From: a bacterium
GTDB taxonomy: Bacteria > Planctomycetota > JAFGQW01
Length of the DNA stretch: 64,000 nucleotides
Direction: 5' to 3'
NCBI GenBank assembly: GCA_030426805.1
Contig: JAUHXU010000003.1
Coordinates: 558,001 to 622,000 of the forward strand
Under the pieces are notes generated by a model. The model was not told the DNA's origin. It saw only the letters and a program-made list of their open reading frames with translations, and did not search any database. The stretch's first letter is position 1, and every line of letters starts with the position of its first letter. Positions 8,222 through 16,678 of this stretch are shown here, piece after piece. Position numbers and translations under genes: made by a program.

Positions 8222-9436
8222 ATGGCTGACTTCTTCGACCGACCCGGCGTCAATCGGCGCTTCCTCCGGGTCAAGCTCGACCTCGCGAACAAGTGCCAGC
8301 TCAAGTGCGTGATGTGCCACTTCGCGCACCCGGAGTTCGTCGGCAACTCGGCCGACATGGACGTCGAGTTGCTCGAGAAGGTCGCCGCCGAGACGTTTCC
8401 GCTCGCGCACGAGGTCGTGCCGTCGTCGAGCGCCGAACCGCTGATGGCGCGCAACCTGCCGCGCGTGCTCGAGCTGTGCCGGGAATACGAGGTCCCGCGC
8501 TTTCACTTCTCGACGAACGGCCTGAGCCTCAACGATCGCATCATCGACAAGGTCCTCGAGACGGGCATGACCGAGATGACCTTCTCGATCGACACGCACG
8601 TCAAGGAGACGTTCGAGGAGATCCGGACCCCGGCGCCGTTCGACAAGACGATCGCCAACCTCGACCGGATGATCCGACGCAAGCGCGAGTTCGGCTCCGG
8701 CAAGCCGAAGATCTACGTCACCGCGGTGTTGATGCGGAAGAACATCGAGGAGATGCCCGACTTCATCCGCTTCATGAAGGACCACGGTGTCGACGCGCTC
8801 AACTTCGTCCACATGGGCGTGATCGGCGGGCTCGGCATCGAGAACGAAACGCTGCTGAAGCACCCGACGATCGCGAACGCGACGCTCGAGGAGATGCGGC
8901 GCGTCGCCGACGAGATCGGCATCGAGGCGACGATGCCGGGGCCGATCCCGGAGCACCTCGGCGACGCGGTCGACGGCTCGGACGCACCGCAGGCGCACGA
9001 GAGCGAGGGCACCGCGCTGATCCCCGAAGGTGCGACGATGTCGAGCGAGGAGGTCGCCGAGTTCCTCAATCGCAAGAACCGCGAGTTCAACCTCGCGGTC
9101 GGGGAGAAGCGGCGCCACACGCGGCCGTGCTACTTCCCGTGGTTCTACATCCACATCAACCCGGACGGCACGGTCTTCCCGTGCGGCTGCTGGTTCGAGT
9201 TCACGACGTTCGGCGACTTCAAGACGCAGACGTTCAAGGAGATCTGGACCGGCGAGAACTACCGTGAACTCCGCAAGCAGCTGACGTCGCTCGCGTTTCG
9301 ACCGGTGTGCGCGAACTGCTCGGTCGCGAACATGGGGCGCCCCGACGTGCTCGCGTCGTTCTCGCACCGCGGCAAGGTCCACAAGGACCGCCTCGACACG
9401 AAGATGGCGAAGACGGTCGACAAGGCCGCGCGGTGA
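8222..9436 (+). CDS. Radical SAM protein with SPASM domain
   Basis: 404 residues. The radical-SAM cluster motif is CQLKCVMC (Cys25, Cys29, Cys32), which would hold a 4Fe-4S cluster that cleaves S-adenosylmethionine. The C-terminal part has the cysteine pattern FPCGCWFEF ... FRPVCANCSVANMGRP, a SPASM auxiliary-cluster domain. SPASM enzymes often modify peptides or serve in cofactor and surface glycan synthesis; here a glycosyltransferase lies divergently upstream and an SDR is translationally coupled downstream, so sugar or metabolite modification is a reasonable guess. No precursor peptide is visible. Confidence 0.88.
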   Translation: MADFFDRPGVNRRFLRVKLDLANKCQLKCVMCHFAHPEFVGNSADMDVELLEKVAAETFPLAHEVVPSSSAEPLMARNLPRVLELCREYEVPRFHFSTNGLSLNDRIIDKVLETGMTEMTFSIDTHVKETFEEIRTPAPFDKTIANLDRMIRRKREFGSGKPKIYVTAVLMRKNIEEMPDFIRFMKDHGVDALNFVHMGVIGGLGIENETLLKHPTIANATLEEMRRVADEIGIEATMPGPIPEHLGDAVDGSDAPQAHESEGTALIPEGATMSSEEVAEFLNRKNREFNLAVGEKRRHTRPCYFPWFYIHINPDGTVFPCGCWFEFTTFGDFKTQTFKEIWTGENYRELRKQLTSLAFRPVCANCSVANMGRPDVLASFSHRGKVHKDRLDTKMAKTVDKAAR

Positions 9437-10248
9437 GCGGCGACGGCGCCGTCGCGATCGTCACCGGCGGCGGGTGGAACATCGGTCGCGCCACCGCGAT
9501 CGACCTCGCGCGGCGTGGCTGGCGCGTGACGCTCGTCGCGCGCACGGCGTCCCGACTCGAAGAGACCGCGGCCCTCGTGCGCGAGGCGGGCGGCACGGCG
9601 CTCGTCCATCCGACGGACCTGCGCGACACGGCCGGCGCCGACGCGATGGCGCGCGCGACACGCGATGCGTTCGGACGCATCGACGCGGTCGTGAACTTCG
9701 CGGGCGGGTTCGGCGCCGAGGGGCGGCTGGACGAGGTCGACCCCGCCGCATGGGTGGACGTCGTCGCGCGCAACGTGTTCGCGACGTTTCACGCGACGCG
9801 CGCCGCGTTGCCGGCACTGCGCGACGCGCCGAACGGGCACGTCGTGACGTGTGCCGGCGCCGGCGCGTTCTTCCCCCAGCTCGGCTGGCCGATCACCGCC
9901 TACGCGACCGCGAAGGCCGCGATCTGCCGCTTCACCGACCAGCTCGCCGCGGAACTGCTCGACACGGCGATCCGCGTGAACTGCGTCGAGCCGGGCATGG
10001 TGTGGGATCCCCCGACGCTCGAGCGGATCGCCGCCGAAGAGCGCGCGAGCGGTGCGCCCCATCCGGAGCGCGAGCACAACCGCCCGCCGGAGGCGGCTGC
10101 CGAACTCGTCGCGTGGCTGTTGTCCGACGCCGCGGCCGGCGTGACCGGGCGGCTCGTCTCGGTCAACGACCCGTGGTGGCGCGACGCCGCCGCGACGGGC
10201 GCGGTGATCGAATCCGACGCCTATCGACTGCGACGCTCGGCGCCGTAG
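9433..10248 (+). CDS. Short-chain dehydrogenase/reductase, coupled to the radical SAM gene
   Basis: 271 residues from a GTG that overlaps the radical SAM stop (GTGA), so the two are translationally coupled. The cofactor motif is TGGGWNIG (11-18), NAG is replaced by NFAGG (88-92), and the YxxxK pair is Tyr157/Lys161. The serine that normally lies 13 residues before the Tyr is absent: the strand reads VTCAGAGAFF. That may mean altered catalysis. The C-terminus PEAAAELVAWLLSDAAAGVTGRLVSV is normal for the family. Substrate unknown. Its stop abuts directly the stop of the convergent DUF2959 gene. Confidence 0.85.
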   Translation: MSGDGAVAIVTGGGWNIGRATAIDLARRGWRVTLVARTASRLEETAALVREAGGTALVHPTDLRDTAGADAMARATRDAFGRIDAVVNFAGGFGAEGRLDEVDPAAWVDVVARNVFATFHATRAALPALRDAPNGHVVTCAGAGAFFPQLGWPITAYATAKAAICRFTDQLAAELLDTAIRVNCVEPGMVWDPPTLERIAAEERASGAPHPEREHNRPPEAAAELVAWLLSDAAAGVTGRLVSVNDPWWRDAAATGAVIESDAYRLRRSAP

Positions 10249-10908
10249 TTACGCGTCGCTCTTCAGGTCGGCGATGAACTTATCGGCCTCGGCCATCGAG
10301 GCTTCCATGTCGGCGATCAGTGCGTTGACGTCGGTCTCGACCGATGCGAGCTCGTCCTTCAGCGCGCCGACCACCTTCGCGTTCAGGTTGTGCTTCAGGT
10401 AGAGCACCTGGTCCTTGAACACGGTCAGCACCGGCGGGATCTTCGCCTCCGCCTGTTTCATCTTCGCGATGAGTTGCTGCGACTTCGCCTCGGTCGCCTC
10501 GAGCTTCTTCTCGCTGGCGGCACGCAGGTCGGCGTTGCTGTACTCCGCGAGCTCCTTGCGCCACTCGGCGAACAGGTAGTCCGACGACTCCTCGACCTTC
10601 GCGATGCGACGCTTCACGTCGGCCGCGCGCGTCTCGCTCGACTCGTAGGCCGCCTTCAGCTTCTTGTAGTTCGCTTCGAGCTCGCCGCCGTCGAAGTTGA
10701 CGACGCTGCGGAACTCCTCCAGCGCGTCTTTGATCTCGTCCTTCGCCTGGTCTTGCGAGTCGCGGGCCTTCTGCACGTTCTCGACGAGCAGGTCGCGGGC
10801 GTGGTAGCCGAGGGCCTCCCACGTCTTGTAGGAGAGCGAGTTGCAACCGGTGAGCGCGCAGGCGGCGAAGCCGGCGAGCACGAGGGAGCGAAGCGAACGT
10901 CGATGCAT
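10249..10908 (-). CDS. DUF2959 family lipoprotein, coiled coil
   Basis: 219 residues. A lipoprotein signal ends in the lipobox ALTGC (Cys22). The remainder is almost wholly charged alpha-helix with heptad-like spacing (DSQDQAKDEIKDALEEFRSV, EYSNADLRAASEKKLEATEA), predicted to be coiled coil, and closely follows the DUF2959 pattern LKHNLNAKVVGALKDELASV near the C-terminus. GGAGG lies 8 nt before the ATG. Members are found in Gram-negative bacteria but have no defined function; a periplasmic structural or envelope role is inferred. Confidence 0.85.
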   Translation of the reverse strand: MHRRSLRSLVLAGFAACALTGCNSLSYKTWEALGYHARDLLVENVQKARDSQDQAKDEIKDALEEFRSVVNFDGGELEANYKKLKAAYESSETRAADVKRRIAKVEESSDYLFAEWRKELAEYSNADLRAASEKKLEATEAKSQQLIAKMKQAEAKIPPVLTVFKDQVLYLKHNLNAKVVGALKDELASVETDVNALIADMEASMAEADKFIADLKSDA

Positions 10909-11037
10909 CGGGGACCTCCAATCGGGATCGGCCGGAGGACGACTTGAAAGCGTCCGAAGCGGCTGCCAGCTTCTTAGCAGGCTCCACGCCCCCTGTCACG
11001 TCGACCCCGGTCGAACCGTCCGTTCGAGGAGATTTCC

Positions 11038-12042
11038 ATGGCCGCGATCCGCGACTTCATGGAGCGCTACTACCTGCACTTCAACGCGCGCGAGACGACG
11101 CACGCCGCCCGCGCGTGGTGTGACCACCTCGCGGCCGGCGGCAAGATGATGGTCACGCTCGCCGGCGCGATGAGCACCGCGAAGCTCGGCCAGCTGCTGG
11201 GACCGATGATCCGCGACGGTCAGGTGCACGCCGTGACGTGCACCGGCGCGAACCTCGAAGAGGACGTGTTCAACCTGCTCGCGTACGACGACTACGAGAT
11301 CATCGACGACTGGCGTGCGTTGCGTGCCGAGGACGACAAGGCGCTGTTCGAGCGCGGCATGAATCGCGTGACCGACACGTGCATTCCCGAGACCGTGATG
11401 CGCCACCTCGAGGAGCGCTTGCTCGCGAAGTGGTCGGAGGCGTGCGCATCGGGCACGCGGCTCTTCCCGAACGAGTTCCTCTGGTCGATCCTGCGCGACG
11501 AGTCGTTGCACGAGCACTTCCAGATCCCGACGTCGAACAGCTGGCTCTACGCGGCGATGGAGGCCGACATCCCGGTCTACACGCCCGGCTGGGAAGACTC
11601 GACGACCGGGAACATGTTCGCGGCCGCGGTGTTCCGCGACGCGATCCCGCACCACCAGTGCGTCAAGAGCGGCACCGAACAGATGGAGTCGCTGATGCAC
11701 TGGTACCTCGCGAACTGCGGTCACCCCGACAGCGACAACGCCGGCGCACCGAGCGTCGGGTTCTTCCAGATCGGCGGCGGCATCGCCGGGGACTTCCCGA
11801 TCTGTGCGGTGCCGACGCTGGTGCAGGACCTGAAGCGCGACGACGTTCCGTTCTGGGGCTACTTCTGCCAGATCGGCGACGCCCCGACGAGCTACGGCGG
11901 CTACTCCGGCGCGGTCCCCAACGAGAAGATCACGTGGGGCAAACTCGACGTCGACACGCCGAAGTTCATGATCCAATCCGACGCCTCGATCGTCGCCCCG
12001 CTCGTGTTTCAGTACGTGATGGAAACGCGCGCCGACGCGTAG
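11038..12042 (+). CDS. Deoxyhypusine synthase-like protein
   Basis: 334 residues with the deoxyhypusine synthase fold features: GAMSTAKLGQLLGPMIRDG, the NAD-binding HAVTCTGANLEEDVFNL, and the catalytic-lysine segment ITWGKLD with Lys302, equivalent to the lysine that forms the imine in eukaryotic DHS. Bacteria have no eIF5A, so members of this family are thought to act on free polyamines or on EF-P-like targets; transfer of the aminobutyl group of spermidine to putrescine, giving homospermidine, is a known activity of related enzymes. A GAGGAG precedes the ATG. No polyamine genes are nearby. Confidence 0.88.
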   Translation: MAAIRDFMERYYLHFNARETTHAARAWCDHLAAGGKMMVTLAGAMSTAKLGQLLGPMIRDGQVHAVTCTGANLEEDVFNLLAYDDYEIIDDWRALRAEDDKALFERGMNRVTDTCIPETVMRHLEERLLAKWSEACASGTRLFPNEFLWSILRDESLHEHFQIPTSNSWLYAAMEADIPVYTPGWEDSTTGNMFAAAVFRDAIPHHQCVKSGTEQMESLMHWYLANCGHPDSDNAGAPSVGFFQIGGGIAGDFPICAVPTLVQDLKRDDVPFWGYFCQIGDAPTSYGGYSGAVPNEKITWGKLDVDTPKFMIQSDASIVAPLVFQYVMETRADA

Positions 12043-12188
12043 GGGCGCTCCGACAGCCTCGGCCTCGGGCTCGGAGCTCTCCTGGGGAGCCTCCCCTCCG
12101 CACCCCTCCCCGCCGACGCCGGCACTTGTCGGGCGCGGCCGACGCCGACGGTGAGGGGCACTCCGGGGAGGTGGGCAGGGCGTTGTTT

Positions 12189-12357
12189 GCGCTTGGCGGG
12201 CCGATCCTGCACCGATTCGCGCGAAGTGCGCGCTTGGCACGGCGATTCTGCACCCGATGCCGGTCATCGGCGGCGCTTCACCCGGACCTCGGTGCAACAT
12301 CCGCGCACCAAGCGCACCCATGCCGCGTTTGTGGTGCACGATCCGCGCGCGAAGCGC
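12189..12357. repeat. Type I palindrome, copy A (two 41-bp units per arm)
   Basis: GCGCTTGGC occurs at 12189 and 12230 (41 bp apart) and its complement, slightly varied, twice in the right arm (about 12308-12316 and 12349-12357). Each unit continues with a GATNCTGCACC box. The arms are largely complementary over about 69 bp, so the region could form a long cruciform or RNA hairpin. Confidence 0.75.
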
Positions 12358-12449
12358 ATTCAAACGCACCGACGCCTCGCCAGCTCCCCCGGGGGGTGTC
12401 GGGCCTTGCGTTGTACGCACAGAAGCGCGCTGCGGCGCGTTCGAACGAC

Positions 12450-12608
12450 TGCGCTTGGCGGCGCAGTTTCGTCCGTATTCGGGGGTTCCTTGCGCTTGGC
12501 AGCCCTCGAATGTCCGTCTCGCGCCCAAAACACAGCCGAAACGGACGTTCAACCGCCGCCAAGCGCAATCAACGCCCGAATACGGACGTTCGAGCCCCGC
12601 CAAGCGCA
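12450..12608. repeat. Type II palindrome (41-bp units with CGTCCGTATTCGGG box)
   Basis: GCGCTTGGC lies at 12451 and 12492, and GCCAAGCGC ends at 12566 and 12607, again with 41-bp spacing in both arms. The units share the GCGCTTGGC head with type I but continue with a different box near CGTCCGTATTCGGG. This variant is seen only at this locus in the window. Confidence 0.7.
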
Positions 12609-12775
12609 TTCAAACCCCAACGGGTCCGGTCACCTCCCCCGCAGCCCTGTCACCGTCGACGTCGATCGCACCCTCGCGGCTTGGATCGATGTCGGCGGGG
12701 ACAGGGCGAAGGGGGAGGTCCCCGCAAAGCTCTCGATCCCGAGACCGAGATTGCCGGCCGCCAGGGCGCGTGCCG

Positions 12776-14542
12776 CTACTGCTTACCGATGCAGTAGAGG
12801 TGGCGGTCGCCGCGGAGGAAGAGTTGGTGTCCGGCGATTGCGGCACAGGAGTAGACCGACTCGTCGATCGTCGCCTTGCCGATCGTCTCGAACGTGCGGC
12901 CGGCGCGGAGGATCGTCGTCTCGCCGTCGACCGCGGTGAAGTAGACCTTGCCGTCGCCGGCGACCGCGGAGCCCTGGTAACGATTGCCGAGACGCGCCCG
13001 GTAGACGACGGAACCGTCCGTGGCATCGAGGCAGTGAAGGACACCGCCGTCGTGCACCATGTAGATCAGCCCGTCGTAGAGCACGGCCGACGGGCACTGC
13101 GGGATGCCGCGCTTCATCGTCCACCGCACGTGCGTGTCGGTCACGTCGCCGGTGCCGTCGATCCCGATCGCGACCGCGGCGCACGGGCCGTGCGTGCCGC
13201 CGATCGCATAGACCGTGTCGGCGTCGCGAACCGGGCTCGGCACGCATTGATCGATCGGGATCCGGCAGGTCCAGATCTCCTCGCCGGTCGCGGCGTCGAA
13301 CGCGGTGCACGCGTTCCACGACACGAAGACGACCGCGGTGCGCTGCCCGATCGGCACGACGAGCGGCGTCGTGTACGATTCGCGCGCGCCGCGTGGGCGC
13401 ACGGTCCAGCGCACCTCGCCGGTCGCGAGGTCGAGCGCGGTCAGGTGACCGTGGCGCTCGATGTCCCCGGCGTCGGTCGATCCCGGCCACTCGGGCATGA
13501 ACGCGTAGATCACGACGTCGCCGACGATCACCGGTGACGACGCAGCGCCATAGCGCTGGAATCGCGCATAGGCGGGCTCCATGCGGGACCAACGCAATCG
13601 GCCGTCGATCCCGGTGCAGAACAGCCCCGGGCCGAACGACGCGACGACGTGGCGGCCGTCGGTCACCGGCGTCGGCGTCGCGTAGGAGTTCGTCTTGTAC
13701 TTCTTGTCGGCCGGCGCGGTGAAGCCGGCGCACCGCCAGCGCTCCGCGCCGGTCGCACGATCGAGGCACAGCAGCACGCGATCCAGACCGGCCGAATCGC
13801 GCAGGAAGTTCGGGTAAGCGAACACGAGCGCGGTCGCCGCGAGCAACACGCTCCACCCGAGTGTCGCCCAGCCGCTGCGCACCGACAACGGCGTCCGCCG
13901 CGCGACGGCGAACAGCACGAGGTAGCCGACCGCGGCGACCGCGAGCGGCGCGCTCGTGACGAGCAGCTCCTTCAGCGGGATCGGCTGGGTGTAGCCGCTC
14001 GGTGCGAACCGGTGGTAGAGGGCCGCCGCGGCTGCGAGGATCAGCGCCGATGCGATCCGGCCGGGGCATCCCGGCGCGAGCATGCCGGCCGCCGCGACGA
14101 GCCCGCACACGCCGACGAGGCCGGTCACGCGCCAGGTGCGCGCGAAGTTGCCCGGCGGGACGAGCTCCGGCTGCACGAGCATCGCGACGACACCGCCGAC
14201 GAACCCCAACAGCGCGGCGATCGAGACGAACCGATCGAGGCGGACGAGCCACGTCGGCCGGGCGCCGCCGCGGCGGACGAGCGCGACGAGGGCGATCGCG
14301 ACGAGCCCGCCGACGATCGCGAGAAACGCGGCTTGCGACAGCAGCGGCGACGCCGGCACCGCGGCCGTGACCCAGACCGCGTCCCCCGCGACGATCGGCG
14401 ACGAGATCCCCTCGCCCGGAATCGGCGCGGTCCACGCGATGTTCTCCGCGGGGCCCCATGCGGTGGGCAGCTCCGCGCCGGACGCGACGCCGCTGCCGTC
14501 GCCGCGCCATCCGCGCCAGTCGTCGGTTCCGTTGCCGTTCAT
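12776..14542 (-). CDS. PQQ-like beta-propeller protein with six-helix membrane insertion
   Basis: 588 residues. Residues 1-60 form the first propeller strand (WGPAENIAWTAPIPGEGISS, then PIVAGDAVWVT), then about 185 residues carry six membrane helices (about 72-90, 104-123, 139-157, 163-178, 194-214, 227-243), and the propeller resumes at LLCLDRATGAERWR (258-270) with repeats such as LDLATGEVRW, FDAATGEEIW and LDATDGSVVY to the end. It resembles BamB/quinoprotein-type propellers that display tryptophan-docking motifs. An even number of helices puts both flanks on the same side, presumably periplasmic. No signal peptide and no catalytic dehydrogenase residues are evident; function unknown. Confidence 0.8.
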   Translation of the reverse strand: MNGNGTDDWRGWRGDGSGVASGAELPTAWGPAENIAWTAPIPGEGISSPIVAGDAVWVTAAVPASPLLSQAAFLAIVGGLVAIALVALVRRGGARPTWLVRLDRFVSIAALLGFVGGVVAMLVQPELVPPGNFARTWRVTGLVGVCGLVAAAGMLAPGCPGRIASALILAAAAALYHRFAPSGYTQPIPLKELLVTSAPLAVAAVGYLVLFAVARRTPLSVRSGWATLGWSVLLAATALVFAYPNFLRDSAGLDRVLLCLDRATGAERWRCAGFTAPADKKYKTNSYATPTPVTDGRHVVASFGPGLFCTGIDGRLRWSRMEPAYARFQRYGAASSPVIVGDVVIYAFMPEWPGSTDAGDIERHGHLTALDLATGEVRWTVRPRGARESYTTPLVVPIGQRTAVVFVSWNACTAFDAATGEEIWTCRIPIDQCVPSPVRDADTVYAIGGTHGPCAAVAIGIDGTGDVTDTHVRWTMKRGIPQCPSAVLYDGLIYMVHDGGVLHCLDATDGSVVYRARLGNRYQGSAVAGDGKVYFTAVDGETTILRAGRTFETIGKATIDESVYSCAAIAGHQLFLRGDRHLYCIGKQ

Positions 14543-14601
14543 CCGTTCGAAGATACGGCGCCGCCGGAGGCGAGTAAAGCGGCGTCGGCGGCCGGAAGTG
14601 C

Positions 14602-14607
14602 TACGCT
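14602..14607 (+). promoter_or_regulatory. -10-like TACGCT, 6 nt before ATG (possible leaderless start)
   Basis: TACGCT ends 6 nt before the ATG at 14614 of the YgiQ-like gene, which has no Shine-Dalgarno at normal distance. A leaderless transcript is likely. No good -35 match is seen. Confidence 0.35.
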
Positions 14608-14613
14608 TTGGGC

Positions 14614-16581
14614 ATGACCACCGCGTCCCCCCCCCCCACGAACCGACTCCCGATCCGGGACCGCCGCCCGTTGCCGATGTCGCGCGACGAGGCGCGCGCG
14701 CGCGGGTGGGACGAAGTCGACGTCGTGTTCGTCACCGGCGACGCGTATATCGACCACCCGAGCTTCGCGATGGCGATTCTGGGACGGGTGCTCGAGGCCG
14801 AGGGGTATCGCGTGGGGATCGTCGCCCAGCCGGACTGGCGCAGCGCGGACGCGTGGAAGACCTTCGGTCGCCCGCGCGTTTGCTTTGCGATCAGCGCCGG
14901 CAACATGGACTCGATGATCAACCACTACACGGCCAACCGGAAGGTGCGCAACGACGACGCCTACTCCCCGGGCGGCCGGATCGGCCTGCGTCCCGACCGC
15001 GCGACGATGCCCTACTGCCAGCGCGCCCGCGAAGCCTACAAGGGCGTGCCGGTGATCGCCGGCGGCGTCGAGGCGAGCCTTCGGCGACTGGCGCACTACG
15101 ACTACTGGAGCGACACGGTCAAGCGCTCGATCCTGCTCGACGCGAAGGCCGATCTCGTCGTCTACGGGATGGGCGAGTCGGCGCTCGTCGAAGTCGTCCG
15201 TCGCCTCGCGTCGGGCGAGAACGTCAGGGACCTCCGCGACATGCGCGGCGTGGCCTACCGGCTCGGCGCAAAGGAAGCCGTCCCCGACGGCGACGACGTG
15301 ATCGCGATCCCGAGCTTCGAGGCGACCCGCGACGACAAGCTCGCATTCGCCGAAGCGACGCGTCGCATCCACCTCGAGACGAATCCGTACAACGCACGCA
15401 CGCTGACGCAGCGCCACGGCGACCAGACCGTCGTCGTCAATCCGCCGCGGCTGCCCGAGTCGCGCGCGTCGATGGACCACTACTACGACCTGCCCTACAC
15501 GCGAAAAGCGCACCCGCACTACACCGAGCCGATCCCGGCCTTCACGGTGATCAAGGACTCGGTGACGATCATGCGCGGCTGCTTCGGCGGCTGCACCTAC
15601 TGCTCGATCACGACGCACCAGGGACGCGTGATCCAGTCGCGGAGCCCCGAATCGATCGTGCGCGAAGTGCGCGAGATGGGCGAGGACCCGGACTTCAAGG
15701 GCACGGTCAGCGACCTCGGCGGACCGACCGCGAACATGTACGAGATGCGCTGCTCGCGCCCCGACGTCGAGGCGAAGTGCCGTCGCTTGTCGTGCGTGCA
15801 GCCGAAGATCTGCAAGCTCCTGACGACCGAGCACACCGAGCTGATCGGCGTGATGCGCGACGCGCGCGCGCAGCAGGGCGTGAAGAAGGTGCTGATCGCG
15901 AGCGGCGTGCGGATGGACCTCGCCCGGCGCTCGCCCGAATACATGCGCGAGTTGACCGCACACCACGTCGGTGGCCACCTGAAGGTCGCGCAGGAACACA
16001 CGGACCCGGAGACGCTCAAGAACATGAAGCGCCCGGCGCCCGAGAACTTCGTCGACTTCGACGCGAAGTTCCGCGACGCGTCGTCCGAGGCCGGCAAGGA
16101 GCAGTATCTCATCCCCTACTTCATCGCGTCGCACCCCGGCAGCGACGTGAAGGCGATGATCGACCTGGCGGTGTTCCTGAAGAAGAACGGCTACAAGCCC
16201 GAGCAGGTGCAGGACTTCATCCCGGCGCCGTTCGACATCGCGGCGTGCATGTATCACACCGGCCTCGACCCGATGACGATGCAACCGGTCACGGTCGCGC
16301 GCAAGATGCGCGAACGCAAGACGCAGCGCGCGTTGATGCAGTTCTTCAAGCCGGAGAACTACTTCGCGGTGCGCAAGGCGCTCCTCGAACACGGCCGCAA
16401 GGACCTGATCGGCACCGGCTGCGATGCGCTGATCCCGCCCAACCCGCCCCGCGAAGCGCTCGACGCACGACGCGCCGACGCGACCCGCGAACTCGCCGAA
16501 GACCACGTTCACTCGACCAACCGGCGCCCCGGCACCGGCTACCGCCCCGGCCGCAAGGGCGCGGGGCGAAGGCGGCGCTGA
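14614..16581 (+). CDS. YgiQ family radical SAM protein
   Basis: 655 residues from the ATG at 14614 (an in-frame TTG lies two codons earlier). The N-terminal cobalamin-like/UPF0313 domain contains the family stretches [20 protein letters not shown] and [17 protein letters not shown]. The radical SAM cluster motif is CFGGCTYC (Cys323, Cys327, Cys330), followed by SITTHQGR. The C-terminal region contains [20 protein letters not shown] and a basic tail. The YgiQ family is widespread; its reaction is not established. Length is normal for the family. A run of cytosines near 14626-14637 early in the gene could be slippage-prone. Confidence 0.92.
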   Translation: MTTASPPPTNRLPIRDRRPLPMSRDEARARGWDEVDVVFVTGDAYIDHPSFAMAILGRVLEAEGYRVGIVAQPDWRSADAWKTFGRPRVCFAISAGNMDSMINHYTANRKVRNDDAYSPGGRIGLRPDRATMPYCQRAREAYKGVPVIAGGVEASLRRLAHYDYWSDTVKRSILLDAKADLVVYGMGESALVEVVRRLASGENVRDLRDMRGVAYRLGAKEAVPDGDDVIAIPSFEATRDDKLAFAEATRRIHLETNPYNARTLTQRHGDQTVVVNPPRLPESRASMDHYYDLPYTRKAHPHYTEPIPAFTVIKDSVTIMRGCFGGCTYCSITTHQGRVIQSRSPESIVREVREMGEDPDFKGTVSDLGGPTANMYEMRCSRPDVEAKCRRLSCVQPKICKLLTTEHTELIGVMRDARAQQGVKKVLIASGVRMDLARRSPEYMRELTAHHVGGHLKVAQEHTDPETLKNMKRPAPENFVDFDAKFRDASSEAGKEQYLIPYFIASHPGSDVKAMIDLAVFLKKNGYKPEQVQDFIPAPFDIAACMYHTGLDPMTMQPVTVARKMRERKTQRALMQFFKPENYFAVRKALLEHGRKDLIGTGCDALIPPNPPREALDARRADATRELAEDHVHSTNRRPGTGYRPGRKGAGRRRR

Positions 16582-16678
16582 GCCGTCGCGATCGAACCGG
16601 CGGCGCGAACCGCGGCGGCGCCCGTCGATCTCGGGTAGGATACCGACGGTCGACACCGTGCAAGGGAAGAGGTATCCG

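Larger units (their letters stand above)
12054..12757 (-). repeat. Composite palindromic repeat element A with imperfect terminal inverted repeats
   Basis: This fills the 733-nt gap between two convergent genes. The two ends carry inverted copies of a motif resembling CTCGGTCTCGGGATCGAG (best copy 12728-12753; degenerate copy about 12056-12080), each followed inwards by a G-rich/CCTCCCC tract. Inside lie a tail segment (about 12062-12180) also present inverted at 27912-28036, a type I palindrome (12189-12357) and a type II palindrome (12450-12608). No transposase or other convincing gene is encoded. It looks like a non-autonomous MITE- or BIME-like element; relative to element B it is inverted and has an extra module. 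Confidence 0.65.

Noticed and set aside
10996..12609. A long minus-strand frame over the deoxyhypusine-synthase-like gene and repeat A.
   Set aside because: Antisense shadow; no domains, and it runs through the palindromic repeats.
12009..12797. Frames inside the composite repeat A as possible genes or a transposase.
   Set aside because: They are Arg/Pro-rich translations of the palindromes without any transposase motif; the same DNA appears at other loci as non-coding repeats.
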